A stretch of DNA of 64,000 nucleotides from Eutreptiella sp. 'Long Island Sound 2002'. Taxonomy: Eukaryota > Euglenozoa > Euglenophyceae > Eutreptiales > Eutreptiaceae. The notes beneath the pieces are model-generated. The model made no database searches. It was not told where the DNA came from and was given only the letters and a program-made list of their open reading frames with translations. Position numbers and translations under genes: made by a program. Position 1 is the first letter of the stretch; the number at the start of each line of letters is the position of its first letter. Location of the stretch: the NCBI GenBank assembly GCA_964036045.1, contig OZ038385.1, positions 17,393,786 through 17,457,785 on the forward strand. The letters are read 5' to 3'. Below, in pieces: positions 1 through 9,640 of this stretch.

Positions 1-264
1 GGGGGTCGGTATGGCCGCGAGGCGCGGGGGACGCAATGCCCGCGTCCTCCATCGAGGCGTACCCCGTGAGACACCCCATGGACGATCGAGGACGTCTCTG
101 CGGAGGATGGGGCCGCTGTACCACAGGTCTCCGAGAGCCTTTTGAGGGGGTCGGGGACGTCGCTCTGGGGCCCCACAGCGGTGGGTCCTCCCTGAGCGCA
201 GTGCACTGTCGTGAGAGAAAAGGGCGAAGAGGAGGAACTGCGATGACTTGCACATCGTTACAAT
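1..264. other. Window start, no gene seen
   Basis: GC-rich sequence leading into the first interspersed repeat. The open frames here show no recognisable motif. Confidence 0.5.
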
Positions 265-744
265 CCCCCTGTGTGACATTCCGTCTGGTTGTTGTTCCTT
301 TACGGGGCCCTGGACGGTCACCCGTTCTTCCCTTCGCATGGTGCGTCGGGTCGCTGCTTTCTGTCGGCCGCTGCGGCCGGTGCTCTTGCTGGTGTTGTTT
401 CCGTGTTCGCGGAGCCCAGTATTTGGTGTGTTGGCGCTGTGCTGAATGTGGCATGGTGTGCCGTTTGCGCGTCAGCGGCGCCCAATAGTTGGCGTATTGA
501 GGATGTGCTGGTTGTTGCCAGGGCCGTTTGACTGTTTTTGCTGTCCAAGCGCCTCGGTCCACAGGCCGTCCATAGCGTGCCTCGCTGTGTTTCTGTGTGC
601 GTGAGGCCCAGGTGCCCTGTTCCTCCACGTGCTGTCCCGGCCGTCCACCATATGTCCTTTTTCCCCTCACGGCTGGTCTGCCCCTGCCGGGCTCCCGCTC
701 CTGCTGCGCAAACAGCCCATCTGGGCTGCGGGACACACCCCCCA
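265..744 (+). repeat. 480-bp interspersed repeat R1, copy 1
   Basis: Begins at CCCCCTGTGTGACATTCCG and matches 59831-60310 over its whole 480-bp length at roughly 95% by eye. A shorter diverged copy is at 4201-4413. All three are in the same orientation. Open frames inside it are not conserved between copies, so I treat it as non-coding repeat. Confidence 0.85.
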
Positions 745-2005
745 CCTGATGCCGGTTGAGCAGGGGTTGCCCTGGCACCCGGTAGCAACGGGGCTGGCTG
801 GCCAGGCCATCCCCTTTGTTGTCACTGCCTCCCATGCACACGCTCTCCCAGCCCCTCCATTCTGGTTCCGGTTTCCGCTGTTCTGGTTGCCTCTCCTGCC
901 TTGCTGTGCCACTCCTCCTTGTCTGCTTGCCACTCCTCCTTGTCTGCTGTGCTCGCCCTTGTCCCTCCTGGTGTGGCTCCCGCGTTCTGTGTGTCTGTGT
1001 GGCTCCTCCCCCTATCTGTTGGCGCTCCTGGGTGCCCCTTTCGCGCACCCACTCCTGTCCCACCCGACTGCCCCCCGGTACGAGGATTTCACATCTCCGT
1101 ACGACGTGGACTGTCCTGAGCGCGGTTGGCTGGTCACGGCCCTGTTGCCACCCCGTGGCGGGCACCTCCCGGCGCGCGGGGCGTAGCCCCCGCCCTTGTG
1201 GAGTATGTGGGCACCTTGTAGAGGGAGGGGGGGAGGTGTTTGCTGGTGGCTCGCTTGGCTTGTGCCGCATTTGGTGGTTGCTGCAGTGCTCACACCTCAT
1301 GGTTCCCTTGTGTATTGTTGTGTGTCCTGTTGGGGCTCGTCTCACTGCTGTGTGTGGGGCGGCTCTGTGCCCAGTTGCTTTGCTGCTTGCGTTCCTCCCA
1401 ATTTCAGGCTCTTTCTTCTTTTGCTGGCGCGCTCACCGCTGCTGGTGTGCGACGTCGGGGGGGGCAGCATGTCGCTCCCTGCCTCCATTGTGGCGGTCGG
1501 GTTGTCCCACTTTCAGTTGGGTGGTACCAGGGGCACCGGGCACTTTTGCACATGTCTCCAAATCTACAAACTGACCTATCAGTGGTGTTTGTTGGGGGTG
1601 TTTTGGGGTGAATGTGATGCGTTGTTGCTCTTTTGCATTCTAGGCTTGTGTGAGTCCACCCCCTGGTTGGTCGTGTGCAGTGACCACCAATGGTTTGGAC
1701 GCTATGTCTCATAAGCGTGCCCAAGGCCCCTGCACTAGGCCCGGGCAGTACATGTTTTAGGTCACTGCCCAATGGACAACCGCATAGCCGGCTGCCAACC
1801 CCCCGCAGGGGCGACCCCCTTACTTAGGTTTGGGTTGCCTTCTCCTCCCAGTGTGGTCAGGATGGTGTTGGCTCCCAGGAGTGCACCAGGGAAGCATCCC
1901 TTCTATGTTGTGTGTAAGTGTGGCCTTGGTTGTTGCGTGGTGGGCGCCGTGTTGGTGTTGGGGTGTGGGGTTGTGGGCCCTTGGTGATGCTCCACGTGCG
2001 TGCCT
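745..2005. other. Pyrimidine-rich intergenic DNA, no gene seen
   Basis: The + strand is strongly T/C/G-biased with CCTCCTTGTCTGC-type tandem words near 905-955. Many long open frames arise from composition alone. I see no domain, RNA gene or splice pattern. Confidence 0.5.
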
Positions 2006-2334
2006 TGTTTGTGGGCGGCGGTGGCTGTGTGTGGGTGAAGTGCCCATGTGGTGGGTTTGGCCCCCACCCTGGGTGTTGGGTGTTGGGCTGGTGTTGGTGC
2101 TTGCGGCGGGTGGCGTGGCTGTCCACCGCCGTTGTTGTGGTACACTACTTTGCTTTGCTCTGCTGTACTGTGTGCTGTGTGCTGTCGTGTGCTTGCGAGT
2201 TTCATTGTGTGCCTCTGCCGGCTTTGCCGTGCTGCGTTGCGTTGTGTGCTATGCTGCCTCCGCGTTGTGCGCTATGCTGCCTCCGTGAGGCATGGCGGCC
2301 GCGGCTACCCGGGCAGGGCTGCAGCCCGGTCGGG
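2006..2334 (+). repeat. Repeat R2, copy 1 (interrupted by the hAT-like element)
   Basis: Starts near GTTTGTGGGCGGCGGTGGCTG and is matched by 3184-3500. The homology breaks at 2334 and resumes at 3072, so the intervening DNA was inserted into this copy. Confidence 0.75.
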
Positions 2335-3071
2335 CAGGGATGGATATAACGGGGTGGGTGGGTCCGGCCCGGACCCCCCCACCCCCCCCCCTTGGTCACA
2401 AAAAAGGTCACGATATTTGGTCACAAAAAACGTGACCCCCAACCGGCCGTTTTGGGCAGCCCTCTGCCCGTACATGTGCATGGGAGGGGGGGGAGGGGTG
2501 ATGCAACACGTGATACACAGCACATTTGACACGCACAGTGCGTTGAGTATGGACCATCACAAATGTCATCCAGGGTTATTTAGTGTCATTCACTGTCATC
2601 ACTTCCAGTGACAAAATTGTCTTGCTCACTGCAGCTACGACTACTTGACGTCTCATTACCACTGTCACTATCGCTGCCACTGCCACTTGATGAACCTGTA
2701 GTAATAGATGCAAAGGAGGACAAGCAGCTTGCCCCATCTGACATGTCCGCCAGATTATCACTACATTCACCTCATGCAGGCATGTGTGTTGATGTCCTTC
2801 CTCCGCCCACCAAAAGGGCCTGAACCAATAGCATACGGAAACACTGCACAACTACCAGCAGTCACAATAAACCAACAGTCACAGTAAATTTGCGGTACCG
2901 GCGGGGACACACGACAGTCCACCGTAGACACCTTATTTGGTCACGATATTTTTCGGGTTTGCACTTTCCCACTGTGGCCCTTTGTATTTTTTGTGACCAG
3001 TCACAAAAAATGACCCCCCCCCCCTCCGGACTCGGACCCCCCAAGTGGAGCCAAAAGTATATCCATCCCTG
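2335..3071. mobile_element. Non-autonomous hAT-like DNA transposon (737 bp)
   Basis: The ends are perfect inverted repeats, CAGGGATGGATATA at 2335-2348 and its complement at 3058-3071. A CAGGG terminus is typical of hAT elements. Flanking octamers cggtcggg (2327-2334) and ccgttggg (3072-3079) match at 6 of 8 positions, as expected for an aged 8-bp target duplication. The paralogous repeat at about 3487-3496 reads cccgtcgggg with no insert, so the empty site is visible. Subterminal TCACAAAAAA words lie at both ends. No transposase is present. A Ser/Asp-rich open stretch on the minus strand (about 2587-2760, ending in a stop) may be a coding remnant. Confidence 0.72.
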
Positions 3072-3575
3072 CCGTTGGGGCCAAGTTCAGGTCACCTCCG
3101 AAGTGCTTGGATAGGGCCGCCCACCCATTGGCAGGGCCGAGTCCGAGCCCCTCGGTCCTGCCTTTGAGGTTTGCACACGTCCCTTGTTTGCGGGCGGCGG
3201 TGGCTGTGCGTGGGTGAAGTGCCCGTGTGGTGGGTCTAGCCCCCACCCTAGGCTTTGGGTGTTGGGCTGGTACCGGTGCTTGCGGCGGGTGGTGTGGCTG
3301 CCCGCCGCCGTTGTTGTGGTACACTGCTTTGCGTTGCTCTGCTACACTGTCCGCTGTGTGCTTCGTGTGCCAGCAAGTTTCGGTGTGTGCCTCTGCCGGT
3401 TCTGGCGTGCTGCGCTGCGTTGTGCGCCGCGCTGCCTCCATGAGGCGTGGCGGCCGCGGCTACCCAGGCAGGGCCACTCTTCCCGTCGGGGCCGAGTCCG
3501 GGTAACCTCCGAAGTGCTTGGATAGGGCCGCCCACCCATTGGCGGGGCCGAATCCGAGCCCCCGGGGCCCGCCTA
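3072..3575 (+). repeat. Repeat R2 remainder of copy 1, then copy 2
   Basis: 3089-3160 and 3505-3575 share ACCTCCGAAGTGCTTGGATA and the sequence around it. 3184-3500 repeats 2006-2334. Together these form a diverged tandem duplication. Confidence 0.7.
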
Positions 3576-4200
3576 CAAGGTTTGTGCGCTGATCTCCTTT
3601 GTGCCTCTGTCAGCTCCGTGTGCTTGGGCGTCGTGCTGCCATGTGCTGTTCTAATTTGCGTTGCGTTGCACGCTGCTGCATCCCTCCAGACTGGCGGCCA
3701 TGGCTACACAGGCCAAGTCCCACACCCCTTCAGGGGCCTAGTCGTGGCGATCTCTGATGCGCTTGGATGCCATTGCACACCCGCAAACGGGGCAGTGCCT
3801 AGGCCCCTGGGGCCCACCAATGAGAATTGCACTCCAATCTTGTTTGTGCGCCTTTGTCGGATCTGCGTGCCTGGGCGTTGTGCTGAACCCCTCAACGCCT
3901 CCGGGAGGCTGCTGCAATAAAGTGCGCTAGGCAAACAGTGGGTAGCAATCTGCCTGGCTGTGAGACTAGGACGTTCTCTCCTGGTAGGTCCCAACGCAGC
4001 CGGGATGCCACCCTCGGCAGTAGGATATTCCAAAAATGGGGTTCTCCACTTGCTGTCTCACCCCACTGCAGCATCACTTTCTTGGTGGCTGTGGGCAAAC
4101 CCCGCCTCCCGCGCCTTGTGCAATGGGCTTTTCCGTGCCATTTTGTCCCTTGTGTACATGCCAATATTCACCCCTTCCAATTGCGCAAAGATCACAACCC
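3576..4200. other. Intergenic, no gene seen
   Basis: Diverged continuation of the GC-rich repeat territory. No convincing coding or RNA feature. Confidence 0.4.
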
Positions 4201-4413
4201 CGTGTGACATTCCGTCGGGTTACTGTTTCGTCACGGGGCCCTGGACAGACACCCGTTCTTCCCTTCGCATGTTGCGTCGGGTTGCTGCTTTCTGATGGCC
4301 GCTGCGGCCTGTCTTCCTGCTGGTGTCGTTTTCGCGTTCGCGGAGCCCAGTAATTGGCGTACTGCGGCTTTTGCTGGTTGGTGCTGGGGTCGTTTTACGG
4401 TTTTTGCTGCCCA
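4201..4413 (+). repeat. Repeat R1, partial diverged copy 3
   Basis: GTGTGACATTCCGTCGGGTT and the following 200 bp align with the first half of the R1 copies at 265 and 59831, with more substitutions. Confidence 0.75.
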
Positions 4414-4932
4414 CTCCCCTCTGCATTACAAAGTGGCTGCAAAACAGTCGTCGGACCGGGTCACTGTGCTCCGCCCCGACGGTGACGCTGGCCGTCACTC
4501 CAGGCCCCCACACCCCCCACAAGGAGCAGGCCGTCCTGTCCCTCACCACACGACCCTGGACGCCCCAGCACCGCTGTCTCTCCTCCGCGTTCCGAAGGTG
4601 ACAACGCCCCTATCCGTTCTGCACCGCCCACGGCAGTTCAGTCTGAGCAGCCTCCACCGCCCCCGAACATGTACCCCGTCCTTCCGTCCCACGCCTTCAG
4701 GCCCTCGGCCATGTGCCTGTGCACAGGCGGGGGGTAGGAGGGTACGGCGCACATCGTCAAGCCCAGGGATGTATCAGAAGAGAGGGGGCAGAGGGTCTGG
4801 AACCCAAAAGTAAATCTCACTTATGCCCGCAATGAAAGGCCCCACTGTTATGGTTGTCCGCAGGTCTAATACATCCCTGCTCAGCCCCCCCCCCCCAACC
4901 CCATAGGCCAGTGTGAGGAGTGCGTGACGGAC
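4414..4932. other. Intergenic, no supported gene
   Basis: A minus-strand open stretch 4810-4890 after an AG could extend the exon candidate at 4933-5029, but I cannot support it. Confidence 0.3.
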
Positions 4933-5029
4933 CTGCTGCAGGTACTTGTCGCAGAGCGCCACGGATTTGCGATGGAGACGGTGGACATCGGACATCAGCC
5001 GCCGACTACATCCCTCGCAGACGTAGACC
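4933..5029 (-). CDS. Candidate exon, unassigned protein
   Basis: Minus-strand stretch bounded by an acceptor (GCCTCAG, then GGTCTACG) and a possible donor (CAG|GTCCGT). It encodes 32 residues with a CxxC pair at the start (VYVCEGC) followed by a basic, helical-looking segment (RRLMSDVHRLHRKS). I do not recognise the family. Entry phase is 2 and exit phase 0. Codon use and amino-acid mix look coding, unlike the surrounding G-run DNA. Confidence 0.3.
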
Positions 5030-5937
5030 CTGAGGCAAAGGGCTGCACAGGGGCCGTGCACGTGCCGGTCCCTCGGAGGGAGAGAGGGGCGCGTGCGGCG
5101 AGGCAATCCCACAGGCCCCCAGGGCCTTGGGGGACGAGGGGAGTGGGCGCGCCCAAATCAGAACGCGACCCTCCGCCCGGGCCCGTGATCTTGAGGCCCG
5201 TCTGCAGCTCTGTGGACCCACCGGCGCCTCGATCCATCGGTCGTCCGCACGCCGTTACGCGCGTGTGCGGGAGGGGGCGTGGGGAGTCACGGGGGCCGGG
5301 GGGGGGGGGTGACGGTGAAACGAGGAGGATGTCCTTTGTCACGCCATGCGCTCCGGGATGGCACGAGAGGGAGGGGGGGGGGGGGAACATCCGGGGGATG
5401 GGCATTCCCGAAATGCCGACGATCCACCACAACGACACAAGACGCACCAACAAAACGCCAGCAAATCAGCGTCGTCATGCAAAAGGGGCGACAGCGCCAG
5501 AAAGGAACACGCTCTGACAGTTGCACTGAATTGCGTCCCACGTGCCTCCCCCCCCCCCCGGCCCAACGCCGTCCTGTGTGCCTCATTCGTATGCCAGGGG
5601 GGGGGGGAGCGTTGTATGGTCCAGCTTTCCTAATGCAAGAGACAAGAGAGAGTGGAATGGGGGGTGGCAGAACACGCAAGGACCTGCGCAGACGCGGGCC
5701 TGTTTCGACCACCGGCGCATGGGTTGCGACGGGCAGCACTGTCTTGCAGTGCCGGGGGCAGAAGCTGCGGCTGCAGCTCGCGCAATGGCGCCGCCTTAAA
5801 GAGGCAGTCGTGCAGTCGGTGGCGTCACAGGGCCTCATGTGGATGCAAGACAGGGCCATGCATTGCCCCTGAGGGCGTACCGGGAATCTGTGGACAGCAC
5901 AGCGCAGAAAGGGCCCCCGGGGCATAGCCGCACACAC
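5030..5937. other. Spacer between two exon candidates, rich in G/C runs
   Basis: Contains several runs of 8-13 G or C near 5288, 5378, 5551 and 5597. Open frames exist on both strands at 5650-5870, and I could not decide which strand, if either, is coding. Confidence 0.3.
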
Positions 5938-6099
5938 CCTCTCCAGTGCAGGCAGTACCCCCTGCACAAAGATATGCATGTCAATGGAGGTCCCCGTCGT
6001 CATGAACGCCGTGCCGATATCTGTGATGATGCGAACCCGGTGGGCCAGCCCCAGACGCAAATTTGCACATGCCACATGGCTCTGCAATGCCGCAGTCAT
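5938..6099 (-). CDS. Candidate exon, unassigned protein
   Basis: Minus-strand reading from an ATG at 6099 (MTAALQSHVACANLRLGLAH...) to a possible donor AGG|GTGTGT. The roughly 54 residues have a regular hydrophobic pattern (RVRIITDIGTAFMTT, IFVQGVLPALER) that suggests a helical protein. Family not recognised. It could belong with the candidate at 4933-5029, but the exit phase (0) and that entry phase (2) do not match, so at least one more exon would be needed. Confidence 0.3.
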
Positions 6100-6453
6100 A
6101 GCCCGAGGGGTAGGCATGTGGGTATTTCTTGTCCTTGTTTTGTGTTTTGAGGGCCAAGATGCTCCTTTTTGTACCAAGTATCCCACCTTCAGCACAAGTT
6201 TTACCCTCCCAGAGAGAACCCCCCTCCCTCAAAGCAGAGAAGATCCAACCCCAAACCCTTCGCTACAGAGCACATGAGACCAAATCTGTGAATTCCACTT
6301 GCTCAATACATGACATGCATTGTGTTGTCACCACAAGGTTGCGGATCAATACACTCTGCACAATGATTTTCAGTACATGCACCACTAAGTGTGGTGGTGT
6401 GCTTCTAGCAACACCATGCACAAACATCAACCTCATCCCCTCCGTCATCTTCT

Positions 6454-6741
6454 GTGGCTGCTGAGGTGCTTGCATCAGTAGTATGCCAAACAACAGGATC
6501 CCTGGCGCGTGGCCAGCGCACTGGCATTCCCTCTTTGTGCGTGTATGTGCGAAAGGAGAACAGAGGAGAGGAAGGACCCCAAGGCTGTAGTTATTGGTTG
6601 GTCTACAGACCAAAGGTAATGCGGTGTACATCGGAACAAATCGATTCCCTCATGCTGAGGTCCCATGACCCCATCAGGGGGAGGTCAAAGAATGCACTTA
6701 GGCGGTGCTCAGGATGGACACCCAAGAAGCGAAGACGTTGA
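6454..6741 (+). CDS. Hypothetical ORF or exon
   Basis: Open frame of 95 codons ending in a basic tail (TPKKRRR). Ser/Thr-rich upstream codons stay open back to about 6409. A possible donor CAAAG|GTAATG lies at 6617. No family recognised. The opposite strand is also open over 6263-6631, so the coding strand is uncertain. Confidence 0.22.
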   Translation: MAAEVLASVVCQTTGSLARGQRTGIPSLCVYVRKENRGEEGPQGCSYWLVYRPKVMRCTSEQIDSLMLRSHDPIRGRSKNALRRCSGWTPKKRRR

Positions 6742-8395
6742 GAAGACATAACCATTCTACCTCAGCAAATATGGAGCCAATCCAGAGGTTTTAGTGAGGG
6801 AAATCATGTGGGAAGAGACAGTGCGACCATTCCTTGCATCTTTACACAAAACAAATTTACTATCTATGCAAATCTGCACAACTCTATGGTGCAGTGGCTG
6901 TCAGTTTGACTACTCTCATGTTGTGTCCATATTGCCTTTGCATGCACACAGTCCTTTCGTGCATGTGGATCATCCTTCTGGGGCCTCGAGGTTTGTTTGT
7001 TCAAAGCATCACTTTGTGTAGCGCCACACCATGCCATGACTGTGACAGCCCGTACGCCCAAACAGAGTAGGGACAACCCCCAGGTCGCCACAGTTCATGC
7101 GGGCATGATATACCGCCGACCTTGTGTAGGTTTGGGAAGGGAGGACGAAGGAAAGCACATGAATGAGCTGACCCCTTGGGCCATTGAACTTTCGGTCCCC
7201 CTCGTGCTCACCCAATTTAAATGGCGTGAGGGAGGCGACCCTTGATGCCGAGAGAGCAAGAGACACCCACGCTGCAGCATCAGGTTGGTTCCTTGGGTGC
7301 TCCGCCGAGGCCGTTATCATCAGCCCTGGGTGAGATTATGCTGGACGCCACGGCGTGGTGCATTGGATAGGGGGCTTGGGAAGGGATGGCCATCTTCTGT
7401 CCCCTTGTTCCATCTTCTGCGGGACCTTTGGGGTGGGGCTCTTGGGGTCACGCCTTGATTCCTGTCGGAAGTGTGCCCAGTGCTCCAGGCCCCGGTGGCA
7501 AGGCTGGCAGGCCTTCTGCTGAAAGCATTTGGGTCCCAGGGCCACCGCCCCACGGCGCACAGGGGCTGCGCTCCTGTGCTAGTCCTGGGGTACACCAATT
7601 GGCAGCTACCGAGGGCGGATAGGGGGGCGGAGGAGCCTGCCCTGTCCTGCGCTGCCCTGCCCCTGGGGTGAATCCCCTGAAGCGGCGGGCCTGTTAGGCT
7701 GTGGCCCCATGGACGAGGGGACCTGGAAGGGGCCATCTCCTTGGTCTCCAAGGGTGGGGGGGGGGGGGGCAAGCAGGTCACAAAGCGCTCCACGCATGTC
7801 AAGGGGGGGGCAGGCACTGTGTGCTTCCTGTGTGATACCCACCTGATCAAGCGCACCCAAACACAAACACACACACAAACACACAAACACACACACACAC
7901 ACAAAGACATACACAACAAGGCCCACAAAGCGAAACTAACGGGAGGCAAAATGCAGGAAGAAGCAGAGTGGCTGGGGATGGAGCGACGGGGGGGAGCGGG
8001 GTTCGGACAGGCACAAACGAACAGCAGTACTCAACGGTGCGGGACTCGTTGTGTGTGTGACCGTTGACGACTTTCTTGCGCAAACGTTATACCCATCGCC
8101 CGGACAAAGACAGTTTATCAGGACGTCCAATGCTACCCTCGTGCCTCAGAAGCATCAACGGGCGACGTCATGGGGGAATGTTTGCCGGCACGCTACCTTT
8201 GTATTAACTATCCCGAGGGTCGGCCCACATGTCCGTTGGCCATAACAGACGGGGCTTACGTACGAGACGCCCGTTGGGGCATGGGGGGAGCGTTAGCGCG
8301 CCGGGCATCTTTTTTGACCTGTGCCCCACTAGTGACCTTTTAGGGGGTGCACTAAGCGCAGTGCAACTATTTGGACGTCTAGCCGTCCTAGAAAC
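6742..8395. other. Intergenic, no gene seen; CA microsatellite
   Basis: Contains an (AC)n tract at 7858-7905, a G12 run near 7748 and a GC-rich stretch 7400-7700 with open frames but no motif. Confidence 0.4.
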
Positions 8396-8560
8396 CCATA
8401 CTTTGTGATACTATGGGCATTATTGTTGTTTGACAACAGGTATTTTGATGCTTCTTTCACATTCGGGATATGGTATATTTGGATTGTCACCCAGTTTCAC
8501 CAATTTCCTTCCATTTTTTTCTCGTTTCCACCACATCCACTCCATACTAGGTTGATTTCT
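8396..8560 (+). repeat. Interspersed repeat R8, + copy
   Basis: CCCATAC through the CACCCAGTTTCACC region matches the reverse complement of 20770-20945, including the ATTGTTGTTTGACAACAGGT-type core. The second copy lies in intron 1 of the ABHD13-like gene. Confidence 0.7.
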
Positions 8561-9279
8561 CCCCACCATGGGGACCCCGAGAAGGCAGGGGTGATGTAGC
8601 GAATACTGAGTTTGTGCTTCGTTCTTGTGACGTGAGGCAGAAACGCCGTCCACACCGCTTGCGGCTTGGGGACTCATTACCATAGCGAAATCTATGGGAA
8701 AGGTAAAGGCAAAGTACCGTTTGTTAAGTTGAATACAAATGATATTTGGAGTTGTTGAATTCACAGCTATTGTCTAATTATGCAACGTGCTTTGCAGGGA
8801 AGGTGCGCAGCCCATCATGGTCTATTTGGGGGGCCTTCTCCATCAGAAGGTAAATCTCGGGCTGAAGTCAATTTCAAACTCCACCGATCCAAGGCCAACA
8901 CCCACTCGATGGCAGCGGAATGCCTCTTGCGTCACAAGAAGCCCAGTCTCAGCCACGCCCTGCTTCCGATTATATGCGCCCCAAAGTAGTGTGCCATATT
9001 CTAGGTGTTTGCCTCCCCATCATGGCCGTCACCAGAGCCATCGCTCCAGCAGTCACACGTGGTGTCACACCGTGTCACACATGGTCACGCTATACCACAC
9101 TTGATGACACGTGGTGCCTCACTGGCCCGCGACTCGATCACCTGAGCAGAGCTACGGTAGCAACACTCACACAGTCTTGACATTCTCTCTATTGTTTGCT
9201 GCGTGTCGGCAGTGCGTTGGTCCGTGGGATGGCTCCAGCCATTGCCCTGCCGCTGACTATCCCACAAGGGCCCTCCTCC
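8561..9279. other. Intergenic, no gene seen
   Basis: Moderate GC. Short GTGTCACAC words repeat near 9050-9110. Nothing else supported. Confidence 0.4.
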
Positions 9280-9389
9280 TCAACGGCCGAAGCCCTGCAG
9301 AGTTGACCCGCCATCGTGCTTTGACGGCTGGACAGCGGGGCTGGAGAGCAGCTGCCCGTCCTCCCAGGGGGACAGTCTGTTGGTGAAGG

Positions 9390-9640
9390 CTCGGGGGGTC
9401 ATCCATGTGGCCACTGCGCCATCCCAGGCCCCAATGCGGGCACACCACCACAAATCCATACGGCTGCCCCAAACACAAAACGTGATGTACGCATCGCGAC
9501 GGCACTGCACTGCACTGATCGCAATGTCTCGAATGGCCCAGGCACTGAAGTGGGCGGTCAATGAAAGGGCAACGCAGGCAAAGACGGTCAGCCTCACTTC
9601 TGTGAACCCCTCCGCAACGTGCGCTGGCGCTGCGGTGCCC
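9390..9640 (-). CDS. Candidate exon with a possible membrane segment
   Basis: Part of a 194-codon open minus frame. The part that looks coding is about 80 residues with a hydrophobic stretch (LTVFACVALSLTAHF) and regular aromatic residues (AYITFCVWG, MDLWWCARIGAWDG). AG dinucleotides suitable as acceptors precede it. No family recognised; boundaries approximate. Confidence 0.25.

Noticed and set aside
5287-6195. 302-codon minus-strand ORF taken as one gene
   Set aside because: Only the first 55 or so residues look like protein. The rest runs through C/G homopolymers and is Pro/Arg-rich noise.
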